Source: Pseudomonas sp. HMWF032
Lineage (GTDB): Bacteria > Pseudomonadota > Gammaproteobacteria > Pseudomonadales > Pseudomonadaceae
DNA length: 64,000 bases
Assembly (NCBI RefSeq): GCF_003060885.1
Contig: NZ_QAIG01000005.1
Span: 1,077,093-1,141,092 of the forward strand
Direction of reading: 5' to 3'
Shown piece by piece: positions 56,294 through 64,000 of this stretch. The notes beneath the pieces are model-generated. The model worked only from the letters and a program-made list of their open reading frames with translations. It did not search any database and was not told where the DNA came from. Position numbers and translations under genes: made by a program. How positions within the stretch are numbered: the stretch's first letter is position 1; each line of letters begins with the position of its first letter.

Positions 56294-57049
56294 TCACTGT
56301 TTTAGGTAGTGGTCGTAGATCGCCTGGTAGCGCCCGCTGGCCTTGAGTTGGGCGAGGCCGGCATTGAAGTCGTCGCGGATCTGCGGGTCGCGAAATATCG
56401 GCCGGTAGTTCTGCGGGTCTTCCTCGACAAATTGGTGCATGGCGATGGATTTTGCCTTAAATAGAGAGGTACGTTCGAGCAGCAATTCGAAGTAGCGATA
56501 GATGCTGCGGTCACTCAGTACCAGATCGTAGCGGCCCTTGTTCAGCCCCAAGACCTGCAGTTCCTGGTTGTTTTGTTCGAAGTACAACCCATCCTTCTGG
56601 CTCTCGGCCAGCCATTCGGGGTAGCGCTGGGCTGCTCCCTGGAAGGCCACTACGCTGAGCCCCTTGATGTCCTCGGGCTTCTGGATGTTCAAGCGTCGGC
56701 TTTGCAGGCTGACAAACACGTTGGCATATATGACGGCCGGGTTGCCATAGTGACCACCGATTGCAGCCAGACCCTGTCCCAGGTCGGTCATGGCCGCATC
56801 CACTTCACCTTTGCGAAACGCCAGTGGCACGCGAGCCAGGGGAAAGTAGCGGGGTTGCAGTGTATGGCCGCGAAACGCCAGGGCTTCGCCAATCACCTCC
56901 AGTTCGATACCACTGTCGCTTTCCGGAAAACAGAACGGTGGGATTTTTTCACCGAAGGCCATGACCACCGTGTCCGCCAGGCTATTTGCGCTGCAGGCGA
57001 GCAACAGTGGCACGGTGAGGGTGCACATCCAGTGTGTCACTGAGCGCAT
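56294..57049 (-). CDS. Periplasmic solute-binding protein, SBP_bac_3-like, orphan
   Basis: A 251-residue exported protein: signal peptide of about 25 residues ending SLADT, then the mature part VVMAFGEKIPPFCFPESDSG and YFPLARVPLAFRKGEVDAAM, the amino-acid-binding-like pattern. No transport partner is adjacent. It is convergent with the omega-amidase gene and upstream on the same strand lies the MerR gene. The ligand is unknown. Confidence 0.8.
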   Translation of the reverse strand: MRSVTHWMCTLTVPLLLACSANSLADTVVMAFGEKIPPFCFPESDSGIELEVIGEALAFRGHTLQPRYFPLARVPLAFRKGEVDAAMTDLGQGLAAIGGHYGNPAVIYANVFVSLQSRRLNIQKPEDIKGLSVVAFQGAAQRYPEWLAESQKDGLYFEQNNQELQVLGLNKGRYDLVLSDRSIYRYFELLLERTSLFKAKSIAMHQFVEEDPQNYRPIFRDPQIRDDFNAGLAQLKASGRYQAIYDHYLKQ

Positions 57050-57134
57050 GTTCAGGGGCTCCTGTAATCCATTACGTCAGTGTAGTTATCGCTTGTTCGC
57101 TTGCCGTGCACTTGGTCTGAATAGCCAGGTTGAT

Positions 57135-57509
57135 TTAGCCCGCGGCAGTGGGTTTCTGTTCGGCGGCGCTGGCTTCGAGGCGCAGTTGCTCGCTGCGGAG
57201 AAAAGCCCCCAACTGCTGCAGATCAGCAATTTTCTGCTCCACCTCGGCCAGTTTACGGCTGACCAGGGCTGCACCCTGGGCGCAGTCGAGTTGTTGCTCG
57301 CGCCGTGCGCGAAGGATGTCGCCAATCTCACCGAGGGAGAAACCCATGCTCTGCGCCTGCTGGATAAAACCCAGGTCATGTAGCGTCTGCAGGCTGTATT
57401 CGCGGTAGTTGTTGTCGCGGCGCAGGGCGCTGATCAGCCCCAGGCTTTCGTAATAACGCAGGGTGTGGCGGCTGGCCCCGCTGCGTTTTTCCAGTTCACC
57501 AATGCGCAT
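57135..57509 (-). CDS. MerR-family transcriptional regulator
   Basis: A 124-residue regulator with the MerR DNA-binding start (MRIGELEKRSGASRHTLRYYE) and a C-terminal dimerisation helix (about 75-110). The C-terminus lacks the cysteine pattern of metal sensors, apart from a single Cys. It is divergent from the epimerase gene, whose promoter has the 19-base spacer and dyad typical of MerR control. It should therefore activate that gene in response to a small molecule or redox signal; the signal is unknown. Confidence 0.88.
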   Translation of the reverse strand: MRIGELEKRSGASRHTLRYYESLGLISALRRDNNYREYSLQTLHDLGFIQQAQSMGFSLGEIGDILRARREQQLDCAQGAALVSRKLAEVEQKIADLQQLGAFLRSEQLRLEASAAEQKPTAAG

Positions 57510-57520
57510 GCAAATCCCGC

Positions 57521-57551
57521 TTGACTGTAGAGTGTGCTCGACAGTTTAGCC
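57521..57551 (+). promoter_or_regulatory. MerR-type promoter/operator of the epimerase gene
   Basis: TTGACT (57521-57526) and TTAGCC (57546-57551) are separated by 19 bases, the overlong spacer used by MerR activators. An almost perfect dyad (ACTGTAGAG, TGTG, CTCGACAGT; 57524-57545) fills the spacer. The transcript would start about 7 bases downstream and run into the gene at 57586. Confidence 0.7.
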
Positions 57552-57585
57552 TGCTTGAGTCATCAACGACTCAGGAGGATTGGCG

Positions 57586-58653
57586 ATGAATCAGTCATGT
57601 TTTGTCACCGGCGGCAGTGGTTTTATCGGCCAGCATCTGCTGGCGTTACTCACCCACAGGGGCCATCCGGTCAGTGTGTTGATGCGTCGACCGCACAGCC
57701 TGCCAGCCTTGCGCGAGCAGATCGAACAATTGGGCGGACGGGGCGACCTGCTAACGGCGGTTGCCGGTGATCTGGGCTTGCCAGGTCTGGGGCTGGATGC
57801 CGCTGCCCGTGAGCAGGTGCGTCAGGCCGCTGTGGTGTTTCACCTGGGCGTACAGTTCGCCTGGGGGCTGTCATTGGCGCAGGCGCGTCAGGTCAATGTC
57901 GAGGGCGCGATCCAGGTGGCTGAGCTGGCGGCGCAACAGGGCAGTCGTCTGCTGATGGTGGGCGGCTTTATGTTGGCCAATCATGCGCATTTGCAGCGTA
58001 TAGGCGTGGATCTGCAGCATCCCGAGCGCACAAACTGGGATCGCCTCTATCGTCGCTCTGGGGCTTATGAAGGCAGCAAGCTGGAGGCGCACTTTCGTGT
58101 GCGCGCCCGTATGGCTGAGCTGCAGGCGCCGCTGACGCTGGTGCACCCGGCCACCGTCTGTGGCCATAGTCGTAGCGGGCATATCTTGCCGGCGCAGCCG
58201 TTGGCAGGCTTGATCGACAATCTGGCCGCTGGCCGGCTTGGGGCGATTCCCGGTTCGGCAGCGCACTGGCTGCCCTTGGTTAGCGTGGATTTTCTCGCCG
58301 AGTTGCTGGTGGCTGCGGCCTTTGATGAGCAGCAGATCGGGCAGGAGATCCTCGCCTTGGATGCCGCGACGCCAAATCTGCAGGGCATGCTGCAGCAATT
58401 GGCTCACGCGCTGAGTGTGCGGGCGCCGAGCCGGCATCTGCCGATACCGTTGCTGCGGGGGGTGTTGAAGCTTCCGGGTGTGCCGGGCCTGCTGCATACC
58501 GATGTTGAGTCGCTGGATTTTATCCAGACCACTCGCTTCGATACCGCTGCGACTCAGGCCCTGGCACGGCGCCATCAGCTGCACTGGCCGGATATCGGCC
58601 AGGCGTTGCAGGCGACGGCGCGTTACCTGGTACGCACGCCTTCAGTAGCCTGA
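57586..58653 (+). CDS. NAD(P)-dependent epimerase/dehydratase (extended SDR)
   Basis: A 355-residue extended short-chain dehydrogenase. The nucleotide motif is GGSGFIG (9-15) and the catalytic pair Y161/K165 is in GAYEGSKLE. C-terminal residues do not point to a sugar-nucleotide substrate specifically. AGGAGG lies 7 bases before the ATG. It is under the divergent MerR-type operator, which suggests induction by a reactive or toxic compound; the substrate is unknown. Confidence 0.83.
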   Translation: MNQSCFVTGGSGFIGQHLLALLTHRGHPVSVLMRRPHSLPALREQIEQLGGRGDLLTAVAGDLGLPGLGLDAAAREQVRQAAVVFHLGVQFAWGLSLAQARQVNVEGAIQVAELAAQQGSRLLMVGGFMLANHAHLQRIGVDLQHPERTNWDRLYRRSGAYEGSKLEAHFRVRARMAELQAPLTLVHPATVCGHSRSGHILPAQPLAGLIDNLAAGRLGAIPGSAAHWLPLVSVDFLAELLVAAAFDEQQIGQEILALDAATPNLQGMLQQLAHALSVRAPSRHLPIPLLRGVLKLPGVPGLLHTDVESLDFIQTTRFDTAATQALARRHQLHWPDIGQALQATARYLVRTPSVA

Positions 58654-58668
58654 CGGCATGCACTGCTA

Positions 58669-60339
58669 TTAGGCGGCCTGTTCGGCGGCTTGGCCGATCG
58701 CCCGGTTCAGCGCGCTGAACAGCGCGCGGAAGCTCGCGGTGGTGAGGTTTTCATCGATGCCCACGCCATGCAGCGCGCGGCCGCCGTTGACGCGCAGTTC
58801 GATATAGGCCGCCGCTTTGGCATTGGTGCCGGCACCGATTGCGTGCTCGCTGTAGTCCATGATTTCCACGTCCACCGGCAGGCCGGCGACCAAGGCTTCC
58901 AGCGGGCCCTTGCCGATTCCGCGCCAGTGCTGGGTTTCCCCAGCATTGACGACTTCGACATCAACCGCGCTGGTGCCGTTTTCTTCTTGCAGGCGATGGC
59001 CTTTCAGCGCATACGGCGCTGTGGCCTGTAGGTACTCGGTTTCCAGCAGTTGGTAGATCTGTGCGGCAGTCATTTCCAGGCCGAGGCGGTCGGTTTCCTT
59101 CTGCACCACCTGACTGAACTCGATCTGCATGCGGCGCGGCAGGTTGATGCCGTATTCCTGTTCGAGCAGGAAGGTGATACCGCCCTTGCCGGACTGGCTG
59201 TTGACGCGGATCACCGCCTCGTAATCGCGGCCGATATCGGCCGGGTCGATCGGCAGGTACGGCACTTCCCATACCGCGTCGGCCTGCTGCTGAGCGAAGC
59301 CTTTGCGGATCGCATCCTGGTGCGAGCCGGAAAAGGCGGTGTGCACCAGGTCGCCGACATACGGATGGCGTGGATGCACCGGGATTTGGTTGCAGTCCTC
59401 GACCACCTTGCGCACCGCGTCGATGTCGGAGAAGTCCAGTTCAGGGTCAACGCCCTGGGTGTAGAGGTTCAGCGCCAGGGTCACCAGGCAAACGTTGCCG
59501 GTACGCTCGCCGTTGCCGAACAGGCAGCCTTCCACGCGGTCAGCCCCGGCCATGACGGCCAGCTCAGAGGCGGCGACGCCGGTGCCACGGTCATTGTGGG
59601 TGTGCACGCTGATCAGCACGCTGTCACGGCGCTCGACATGACGACCGAACCACTCGATCTGGTCGGCGTAGTTGTTCGGTGTGGCGCACTCGATGGTCGC
59701 TGGCAGGTTGAGGATCAGCTTGTTTGCCGGGGTCGGCTGGAACACGCCAATCACCGCGTTGCACACCTCGACGGCGAAGTCGATTTCAGTGCTGCTGAAC
59801 ACTTCCGGCGAGTACTCGAAGCCCCACTGGGTTTCCGGTGCTGAGCCGGCCAAGCGCTTGATGGTTTTGCCGGCCGCTATGGCGATGGCTTTGACGCCGG
59901 CCTTGTCTTGGTTGAAGACGATCTTGCGGAAGCTCGGCGCGCAGGCGTTGTAGTAGTGAACGATGGCCTTCTTCGCGCCTTTCAGCGACTCGAAGGTGCG
60001 CTCGATAAGGTCGTCACGGGCCTGGGTCAGCACCTGAATGGTCACGTCATCAGGGATATGCCCGCCTTCGATCAGCTCGCGCACAAAGTCAAAGTCCGTC
60101 TGCGAGGCGGACGGGAAACCCACCTCGATTTCCTTCAGACCCACCGCCAGCAGGCACTTGAAGAAGCGCATCTTCTTTTCAGCGTCCATGGGCTCGATCA
60201 GCGACTGGTTACCGTCGCGCAGGTCGGTCGACAGCCAGATCGGCGCCTTGTCGATGATCTGGTCCGGCCAGGTGCGGTCCGGGATGCGGATTGGGGTGAA
60301 CGGCCGGTATTTGCTGGACGGGTCTTTGAGCATGCTCAT
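58669..60339 (-). CDS. leuA: 2-isopropylmalate synthase
   Basis: A 556-residue enzyme (the LeuA2 length typical of Pseudomonas) condensing acetyl-CoA with 2-oxoisovalerate, the first committed step of leucine synthesis. The TIM-barrel shows [21 protein letters not shown] and GNGERTGN; the C-terminal allosteric domain (from about 440) binds leucine. ATG 60339 has AAGGAT upstream. Upstream lies a short Leu-rich open frame (60420-60497) that may regulate it. Confidence 0.96.
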   Translation of the reverse strand: MSMLKDPSSKYRPFTPIRIPDRTWPDQIIDKAPIWLSTDLRDGNQSLIEPMDAEKKMRFFKCLLAVGLKEIEVGFPSASQTDFDFVRELIEGGHIPDDVTIQVLTQARDDLIERTFESLKGAKKAIVHYYNACAPSFRKIVFNQDKAGVKAIAIAAGKTIKRLAGSAPETQWGFEYSPEVFSSTEIDFAVEVCNAVIGVFQPTPANKLILNLPATIECATPNNYADQIEWFGRHVERRDSVLISVHTHNDRGTGVAASELAVMAGADRVEGCLFGNGERTGNVCLVTLALNLYTQGVDPELDFSDIDAVRKVVEDCNQIPVHPRHPYVGDLVHTAFSGSHQDAIRKGFAQQQADAVWEVPYLPIDPADIGRDYEAVIRVNSQSGKGGITFLLEQEYGINLPRRMQIEFSQVVQKETDRLGLEMTAAQIYQLLETEYLQATAPYALKGHRLQEENGTSAVDVEVVNAGETQHWRGIGKGPLEALVAGLPVDVEIMDYSEHAIGAGTNAKAAAYIELRVNGGRALHGVGIDENLTTASFRALFSALNRAIGQAAEQAA

Positions 60340-60419
60340 GGTGTTGATCCTTGTGCGCGGCTGCAAGCGGCGAGCCGGGCTAAAACTGAGAAAATAGGGC
60401 TGGGCGTATGCTTGAACAT

Positions 60420-60497
60420 TCAGCCACGCAGTCGCTGGCTTACCAGGCAGAGGTTGGCATGTTGGCGCAGCAAGATAAGGGTGTGATGGGGACTCAT
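60420..60497 (-). CDS. Candidate leucine-rich leader peptide of leuA
   Basis: A 25-codon frame with six leucines (positions 7, 9, 10, 16, 18, 23) in this region 80 bases before leuA. AGGG lies 8 bases before its ATG. GTTGGCGC just before the start (60499-60506) is complementary to GCGCCAAC in codons 10-13 (60461-60468), so the message can fold over the ribosome site. Its stop is followed immediately by an ATG of a second 27-codon frame (60336-60419) ending inside the leuA start. No U-run terminator is seen, so translation coupling or Rho is more likely than classical attenuation. Confidence 0.5.
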   Translation of the reverse strand: MSPHHTLILLRQHANLCLVSQRLRG

Positions 60498-60627
60498 AGC
60501 GCCAACCCTAAACTTTGAGGTGAAAGCTGGCAAGCAATAGCTAGAAAACGCTATTTTGGTGCGTGCATGCAAATATTTATGATTTTTTTTGCGGTTTTTT
60601 ACGTTGCGGCGGTGTTTTATTGCGGGG

Positions 60628-62304
60628 CTATCCCAGTAGGCTGAGAACGGCCTGGGGGCGCTGGTTGGCTTGGGCCAGCACACTCTGGGCTGCCTGTTGA
60701 ATGATCTGGCGGGAAACCAGATTGGAGGTTTCTACAGCAAAATCGGTATCGAGAATGCGCGAACGGCTAGCTGCCGAGTTTTCAGAGATGCTTTGCAGGT
60801 TGCTGATGGTGCTCTCCAGGCGATTTTGCAGGGCACCCATATAGCCGCGCTGGCGGTCGATATAGGCCAGTGCATCATCGATGTCCATGACCGCCAGCCC
60901 AGGGGTCTTGTTCAGGTCTACGCGGCTGAGGGCCAGTGCGTCGGCGCTGAAGGAGCTGAAGCCGAATTGGATCGTTTCGTAAGCCTGGGCGCCAATCTGG
61001 AGCTGGGTCAGGGCGTTACCCCCTACACCGTTGGCGTTGAACAGGGTGGGTTCCACCAGGCTGAACCCGAGTGAGCCGGGCCGTCCGGCGCCCTGGTTGG
61101 GCAGCACGTTTTCAGCAGTCAGTTCTTTGCCACCGTCGGCATCAAGGCCACCAATTGCACCGGTATCGGCATTGGTCAGATTAAGTCCAGCCACATAGGC
61201 GGCTGCATCCGCATTGAACTGCGTGCTGAAGTCCGCCAGGCTGGCGAATGCGCCCTTGCTGGCATTGGTCAGGGCTTGGTCCAGCGTGGAGCCGCTGTTC
61301 TTTTGCAGGTAGCCCATGATGTCTTTGATGCCTTTGCCGCCAGCGGCCTTGATCTCGTCATGCATGTAGCGTACGGCGGCATAACCGCCGGAGTAGCCGG
61401 CTGAGCCGCTGACATCATCGGCGTTGAAGGCGGTCAGTATCGCTGCTGTATTGGTGCCGCCGGTGGTATCAGCTGACAAGCGCTCATCGGCACCTTGTAC
61501 CGCTTCGGCGGTGCCCTCGATGAACCAGCTGGGCAATCCGGCAAAGTTCATTGTGCGACCCATGACGGCGTGGGCCATTTCGTGGGCAATCACCCGGTCG
61601 GTGTACTGCGGTGTGCTGCCACCGTTGGGCAAGGTGGCGGCATCAAAATAGGCCAGGTTGACATTGAGCACCTGGTTAAAGATTTTCCCGCCCGCGCCAG
61701 AGGTGCCCGACACTGAGGCCAGGGCTTGGCTGGACGGATCATCAGTGAACGTGATCTCCAATTCGGCGCCATCGGCAGTCAGGCCAAATGCATCAAGTAC
61801 GCGCTGTTCACCTTCACCGATCCAGAAGCCCCTCAGAGAGTTGAGTACGGCGCGTTGATCGAGGTCGCCGAGTACCGAAAACGTCCCCTGGTCAAAGATT
61901 TTCCGACCGGCAAAGGTGGTGGTTTCGTTGACGCGGCTGATTTCCTGCAGCAGTTGCTGGGCTTCCTGGTCGAGTGCGGTGCGGTCGCTGGCGCCATTGG
62001 AGCCATTCATGGCTTGCAAGCCAAGCGAGCGAATACGCTGCAGGGCGTCGGTGACGCTTTGCAAAGCGCCTTCCGCTACCTGCAGCAGCGATATGCCGTC
62101 GTTGGCGTTGCGCGTGGCCACGTTCAGCCCCCGCACTTGCGAGGTCAGACGGTTGGAGATTTGCAGCCCGGCGGCATCATCCTTGGCGCTGTTAATGCGC
62201 TGTCCGGTGGACAGGCGCTGCAGCGAAGTACCGAGGGCCGTGCTGTTGCTCTCCAGTTGGCGACGCGTGAACGACGACGAGATGTTGGTATTGACCGTCA
62301 GCAT
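60628..62304 (-). CDS. Flagellin with an internal zinc metallopeptidase domain (flagellinolysin)
   Basis: A 558-residue flagellin. The D0/D1 N-terminus (about 1-140) has [20 protein letters not shown] and the D1 stretch [11 protein letters not shown], the region recognised by TLR5 in other flagellins. The C-terminus (about 475-558) has [20 protein letters not shown] and the usual ending. The variable region between them holds HEMAH (241-245) with E242 as base, followed by [10 protein letters not shown], whose E263 (or E267) is the likely third zinc ligand, a gluzincin arrangement like M9B collagenases. The filament surface would carry many copies of the enzyme. Proteolytic flagellins of this type are known (Clostridium and others). 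A sigma-28 promoter lies upstream; no other flagellar gene is in the window. Confidence 0.9.
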   Translation of the reverse strand: MLTVNTNISSSFTRRQLESNSTALGTSLQRLSTGQRINSAKDDAAGLQISNRLTSQVRGLNVATRNANDGISLLQVAEGALQSVTDALQRIRSLGLQAMNGSNGASDRTALDQEAQQLLQEISRVNETTTFAGRKIFDQGTFSVLGDLDQRAVLNSLRGFWIGEGEQRVLDAFGLTADGAELEITFTDDPSSQALASVSGTSGAGGKIFNQVLNVNLAYFDAATLPNGGSTPQYTDRVIAHEMAHAVMGRTMNFAGLPSWFIEGTAEAVQGADERLSADTTGGTNTAAILTAFNADDVSGSAGYSGGYAAVRYMHDEIKAAGGKGIKDIMGYLQKNSGSTLDQALTNASKGAFASLADFSTQFNADAAAYVAGLNLTNADTGAIGGLDADGGKELTAENVLPNQGAGRPGSLGFSLVEPTLFNANGVGGNALTQLQIGAQAYETIQFGFSSFSADALALSRVDLNKTPGLAVMDIDDALAYIDRQRGYMGALQNRLESTISNLQSISENSAASRSRILDTDFAVETSNLVSRQIIQQAAQSVLAQANQRPQAVLSLLG

Positions 62305-62352
62305 CGGCGTGCGTATCCACTCGGCCGAGCGGAAGGCCCGGCGTCACATAGC

Positions 62353-62379
62353 GAATCGGCACTCTGTGTATTTACTTGA
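62353..62379 (-). promoter_or_regulatory. Sigma-28 (FliA) promoter of the flagellin gene
   Basis: On the minus strand TCAAGTAA, an 11-base spacer, then GCCGATTC closely fits the Pseudomonas FliA consensus (TCAAG...GCCGATA). It lies about 50 bases before the flagellin start codon. Confidence 0.85.
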
Positions 62380-62409
62380 AATGTTTTTCAGGGGTTAGCC
62401 GACCAGTGG

Positions 62410-63234
62410 TCATGGCTTGAAGGCGCCGATAAAGATCGCTGGATCGACGCGTGCATCATTGAGGCTGACATTCCAGTGCAAATGCGGTCCGGTGGCGCGG
62501 CCGGTGGCGCCGACTTTGCCGAGCACGCCGCCGCGTGGCAGCTCATCGCCGACCTTCACGCCGATGGTCGAGAGGTGGCAGAACATGCTGATCAGGCCCT
62601 GGCCGTGGTCGACAAACACCGTCTTGCCATTAAAGAAATAGTCACCAGTCAGGATCACCGTGCCAGCGGCCGGAGCCTTGATCGGTGTGCCGCTATTGGC
62701 GGCGAAGTCCAGCCCGGAGTGAGGATTACGCTCCTCGCCGTTGAAAAAACGGCGCAGGCCGAAGGGGCTCGACAGCGGCCCGTTGACCGGTCTGTCGAAC
62801 AGCAGGTTGCTCGGCTGGCGCGCACTGAACTGCTGATAGGCGCGGGTCTGCTCGGCCAGTTCGCGCTCGATGCGCGCAAGGTTCTTGGCGTTCGGGTTGA
62901 CCTGCTGCTGGTTCTTGATAGTGATGCGTTGCTCGACGTAGTGCTTGCTGCCGACCCGGAAGCTCAGCGTCTGGCTGCCGTTGACGCTGATCTGCTGGCT
63001 ACCCGGTTTGATGCCCAGCGGTATGCCGACGATGGCGATCCAGCGCTGCTGATCCTCATGAATGACCAGCACGGGCTTGTTCTGATAGCGCACGCTGGGG
63101 GCGCTGGCTGCTGGCCCTAGATCGACTACTGCCACCCCGCCCGGCACCGGCTTATTCAGCAGCCGGCTGATAAAGCCTTCGGCGTGCAAGGGCAGGGCGA
63201 GGCAGAGCAGGGTGATAAGTGTGAACAGGCGCAT
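62410..63234 (-). CDS. M23-family (LytM) peptidoglycan endopeptidase
   Basis: A 274-residue exported protein with a signal peptide ending LHAEG (about 1-18) and a C-terminal M23 domain. Zinc ligands are H172 and D176 (NPHSGLDF), with H251/H253 in GPHLHW. The middle region is a beta/coiled part (about 50-150). It cleaves peptidoglycan cross-links or activates an amidase. The ATG at 63234 is preferred to an in-frame start further upstream because it begins a proper signal peptide. This gene follows xseA in other Pseudomonas. Confidence 0.92.
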   Translation of the reverse strand: MRLFTLITLLCLALPLHAEGFISRLLNKPVPGGVAVVDLGPAASAPSVRYQNKPVLVIHEDQQRWIAIVGIPLGIKPGSQQISVNGSQTLSFRVGSKHYVEQRITIKNQQQVNPNAKNLARIERELAEQTRAYQQFSARQPSNLLFDRPVNGPLSSPFGLRRFFNGEERNPHSGLDFAANSGTPIKAPAAGTVILTGDYFFNGKTVFVDHGQGLISMFCHLSTIGVKVGDELPRGGVLGKVGATGRATGPHLHWNVSLNDARVDPAIFIGAFKP

Positions 63235-63243
63235 TGAATATCC

Positions 63244-63276
63244 GTAGGGTGGGTAACGCGAAGCGTATCCACCTGC
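63244..63276. repeat. Short palindromic REP-like repeat
   Basis: GGTGGGTAACGC, GAA, GCGTATCCACC make an imperfect palindrome between xseA and the M23 gene. It matches the widely scattered GTAGGGTGGNNAACGC...GCGNTATCCACC repeat of Pseudomonas intergenic regions. Confidence 0.6.
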
Positions 63277-63284
63277 AATAAAGG

Positions 63285-64000
63285 TCAATCGAGCAGCGAT
63301 AAGGTAACCGGCTGCACATGGTTGTCTTCGACCCGCACATCCAGCTCGCCGTTGCCCAGGCGCGCCTTCAGGCGTTGCCCGGGGCAGGTGTCGGCAGCGT
63401 TGCGGATGGCACGGCCGCGCTCATCCAGCAGGATGCTGTAACCGCGGCCGAGGGTGGCCAGTGGGCTGACCGCATGCAGCGTTTGTACCTGACTGTGCAG
63501 TTGCAGGCGGCGTGCCTTGAGGCCCTCGCGCATGCTGCGTTGCAGACGCTCGGCCAGGGCCTGCAGGCGTTGCTCGAGCAGTTTCAGGTTGCGTTCCGGG
63601 TGCAGACTCAGCAGGCGAATTTGCAGGTGATTCAACCGTTCGCGGCGACTGTTGAGTTGTCGTTCGAAGGCGCGGCCGAGGCGCATCTCCAAGTCATCGA
63701 TACACTGGGCATGCTGGCGCAGGCGCTCGCCGGGATGGCGCAAGCGCCGCTGCAAACCGTCTAGGCGCATGCGTTCGCGCTCCAGCCGATGTTGCATGTG
63801 CAGGTTCAGGCGACGTTTGAGATTGTGCAGGCGCTGCACCAGTTCACTGCTGTCGGGGGCCAGCAGTTCAGCGGCAGCCGAAGGCGTGGGGGCGCGCACG
63901 TCGGCAACGAAATCGGCGATGGATACGTCGGTCTCATGGCCCACGGCGCTGACGATTGGGGTGTTACAGGCAGCAATCGCGCGGGCCACCGGTTCTTCGT
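63285..64000 (-). CDS. xseA: Exodeoxyribonuclease VII large subunit, N-terminus outside the window
   Basis: The last 238 codons of XseA, whose reading frame continues past base 64000. VARAIAACNTPIVSAVGHETDVSIADFVADVRAPTP is the conserved end of the catalytic domain; the rest is the long Arg/Leu-rich coiled coil and the small C-terminal domain (SPLATLGRGYSILLD). With XseB it degrades single-stranded DNA from both ends. The N-terminal OB-fold is not visible. Confidence 0.95.
   Translation of the reverse strand, partial: EEPVARAIAACNTPIVSAVGHETDVSIADFVADVRAPTPSAAAELLAPDSSELVQRLHNLKRRLNLHMQHRLERERMRLDGLQRRLRHPGERLRQHAQCIDDLEMRLGRAFERQLNSRRERLNHLQIRLLSLHPERNLKLLEQRLQALAERLQRSMREGLKARRLQLHSQVQTLHAVSPLATLGRGYSILLDERGRAIRNAADTCPGQRLKARLGNGELDVRVEDNHVQPVTLSLLD

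Noticed and set aside
60336..60419. The 27-codon frame between the Leu leader and leuA as a real gene
   Set aside because: Its stop overlap with the leuA start is suggestive, but it has no ribosome site of its own and no recognisable composition; kept only as part of the leader finding.

Overview
The window is chromosomal DNA of a Pseudomonas species. From about 21.4 kb onward the gene order valS, unknown gene, holC, pepA, lptF-lptG, tRNA-Leu, queA-tgt-yajC-secD-secF, suhB, trmJ-cysE, isc operon, ndk, rlmN-pilF-rodZ-ispG-hisS-bamB-der, leuA, M23 peptidase, xseA matches, from memory, the conserved PA3834-PA3787 block of P. aeruginosa. The DNA is GC-rich, translation starts are often GTG or TTG, and the IscR, FliA and MerR-type sites fit a gammaproteobacterium. 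No CRISPR array, prophage or insertion sequence was seen.

Layout. 1-4.3 kb: a membrane-anchored TAXI-type receptor, divergent from a secreted metalloprotease and a small upstream protein that looks like its detached prodomain. 4.3-10.8 kb: an amino-acid exporter divergent from an Lrp/AsnC regulator, followed by the SbcCD nuclease. 10.8-21.2 kb: accessory genes, with three solute-binding proteins lacking permeases, an ABC1 kinase, an SLC13-like transporter, rlmF, a VTT membrane protein, a winged-helix protein, a decayed nhaD and an intact nhaC. 21.4-30.5 kb: valS, holC, pepA, the LPS-export permease pair lptFG, an RDD protein, a cold-shock protein and tRNA-Leu(CAA). 30.6-36.7 kb: queuosine synthesis and the YajC-SecD-SecF translocase. 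36.7-45.4 kb: suhB, trmJ, cysE and the complete isc iron-sulfur operon behind an IscR site, then ndk. 45.4-54.2 kb: RNA modification, pilus pilotin, cell shape, isoprenoid synthesis, hisS, BamB and Der. 54.3-58.7 kb: a methionine-type aminotransferase with an omega-amidase, another orphan binding protein, and a MerR regulator divergent from an epimerase. 58.7-64 kb: leuA with a leucine-rich upstream peptide, a flagellin, an M23 peptidase and the truncated start of xseA.

The most striking gene is the flagellin at 60628-62304. Between normal flagellin ends it carries a zinc metallopeptidase domain (HEMAH followed by EGTAE), so it is a flagellinolysin, a filament subunit that is also a protease. 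It has its own good FliA (sigma-28) promoter and sits away from any flagellar cluster in this window. Other points worth following are the leucine-rich leader before leuA, the split prodomain/metalloprotease pair with carbohydrate-binding-like tail domains, and the internally deleted and frameshifted nhaD next to nhaC.
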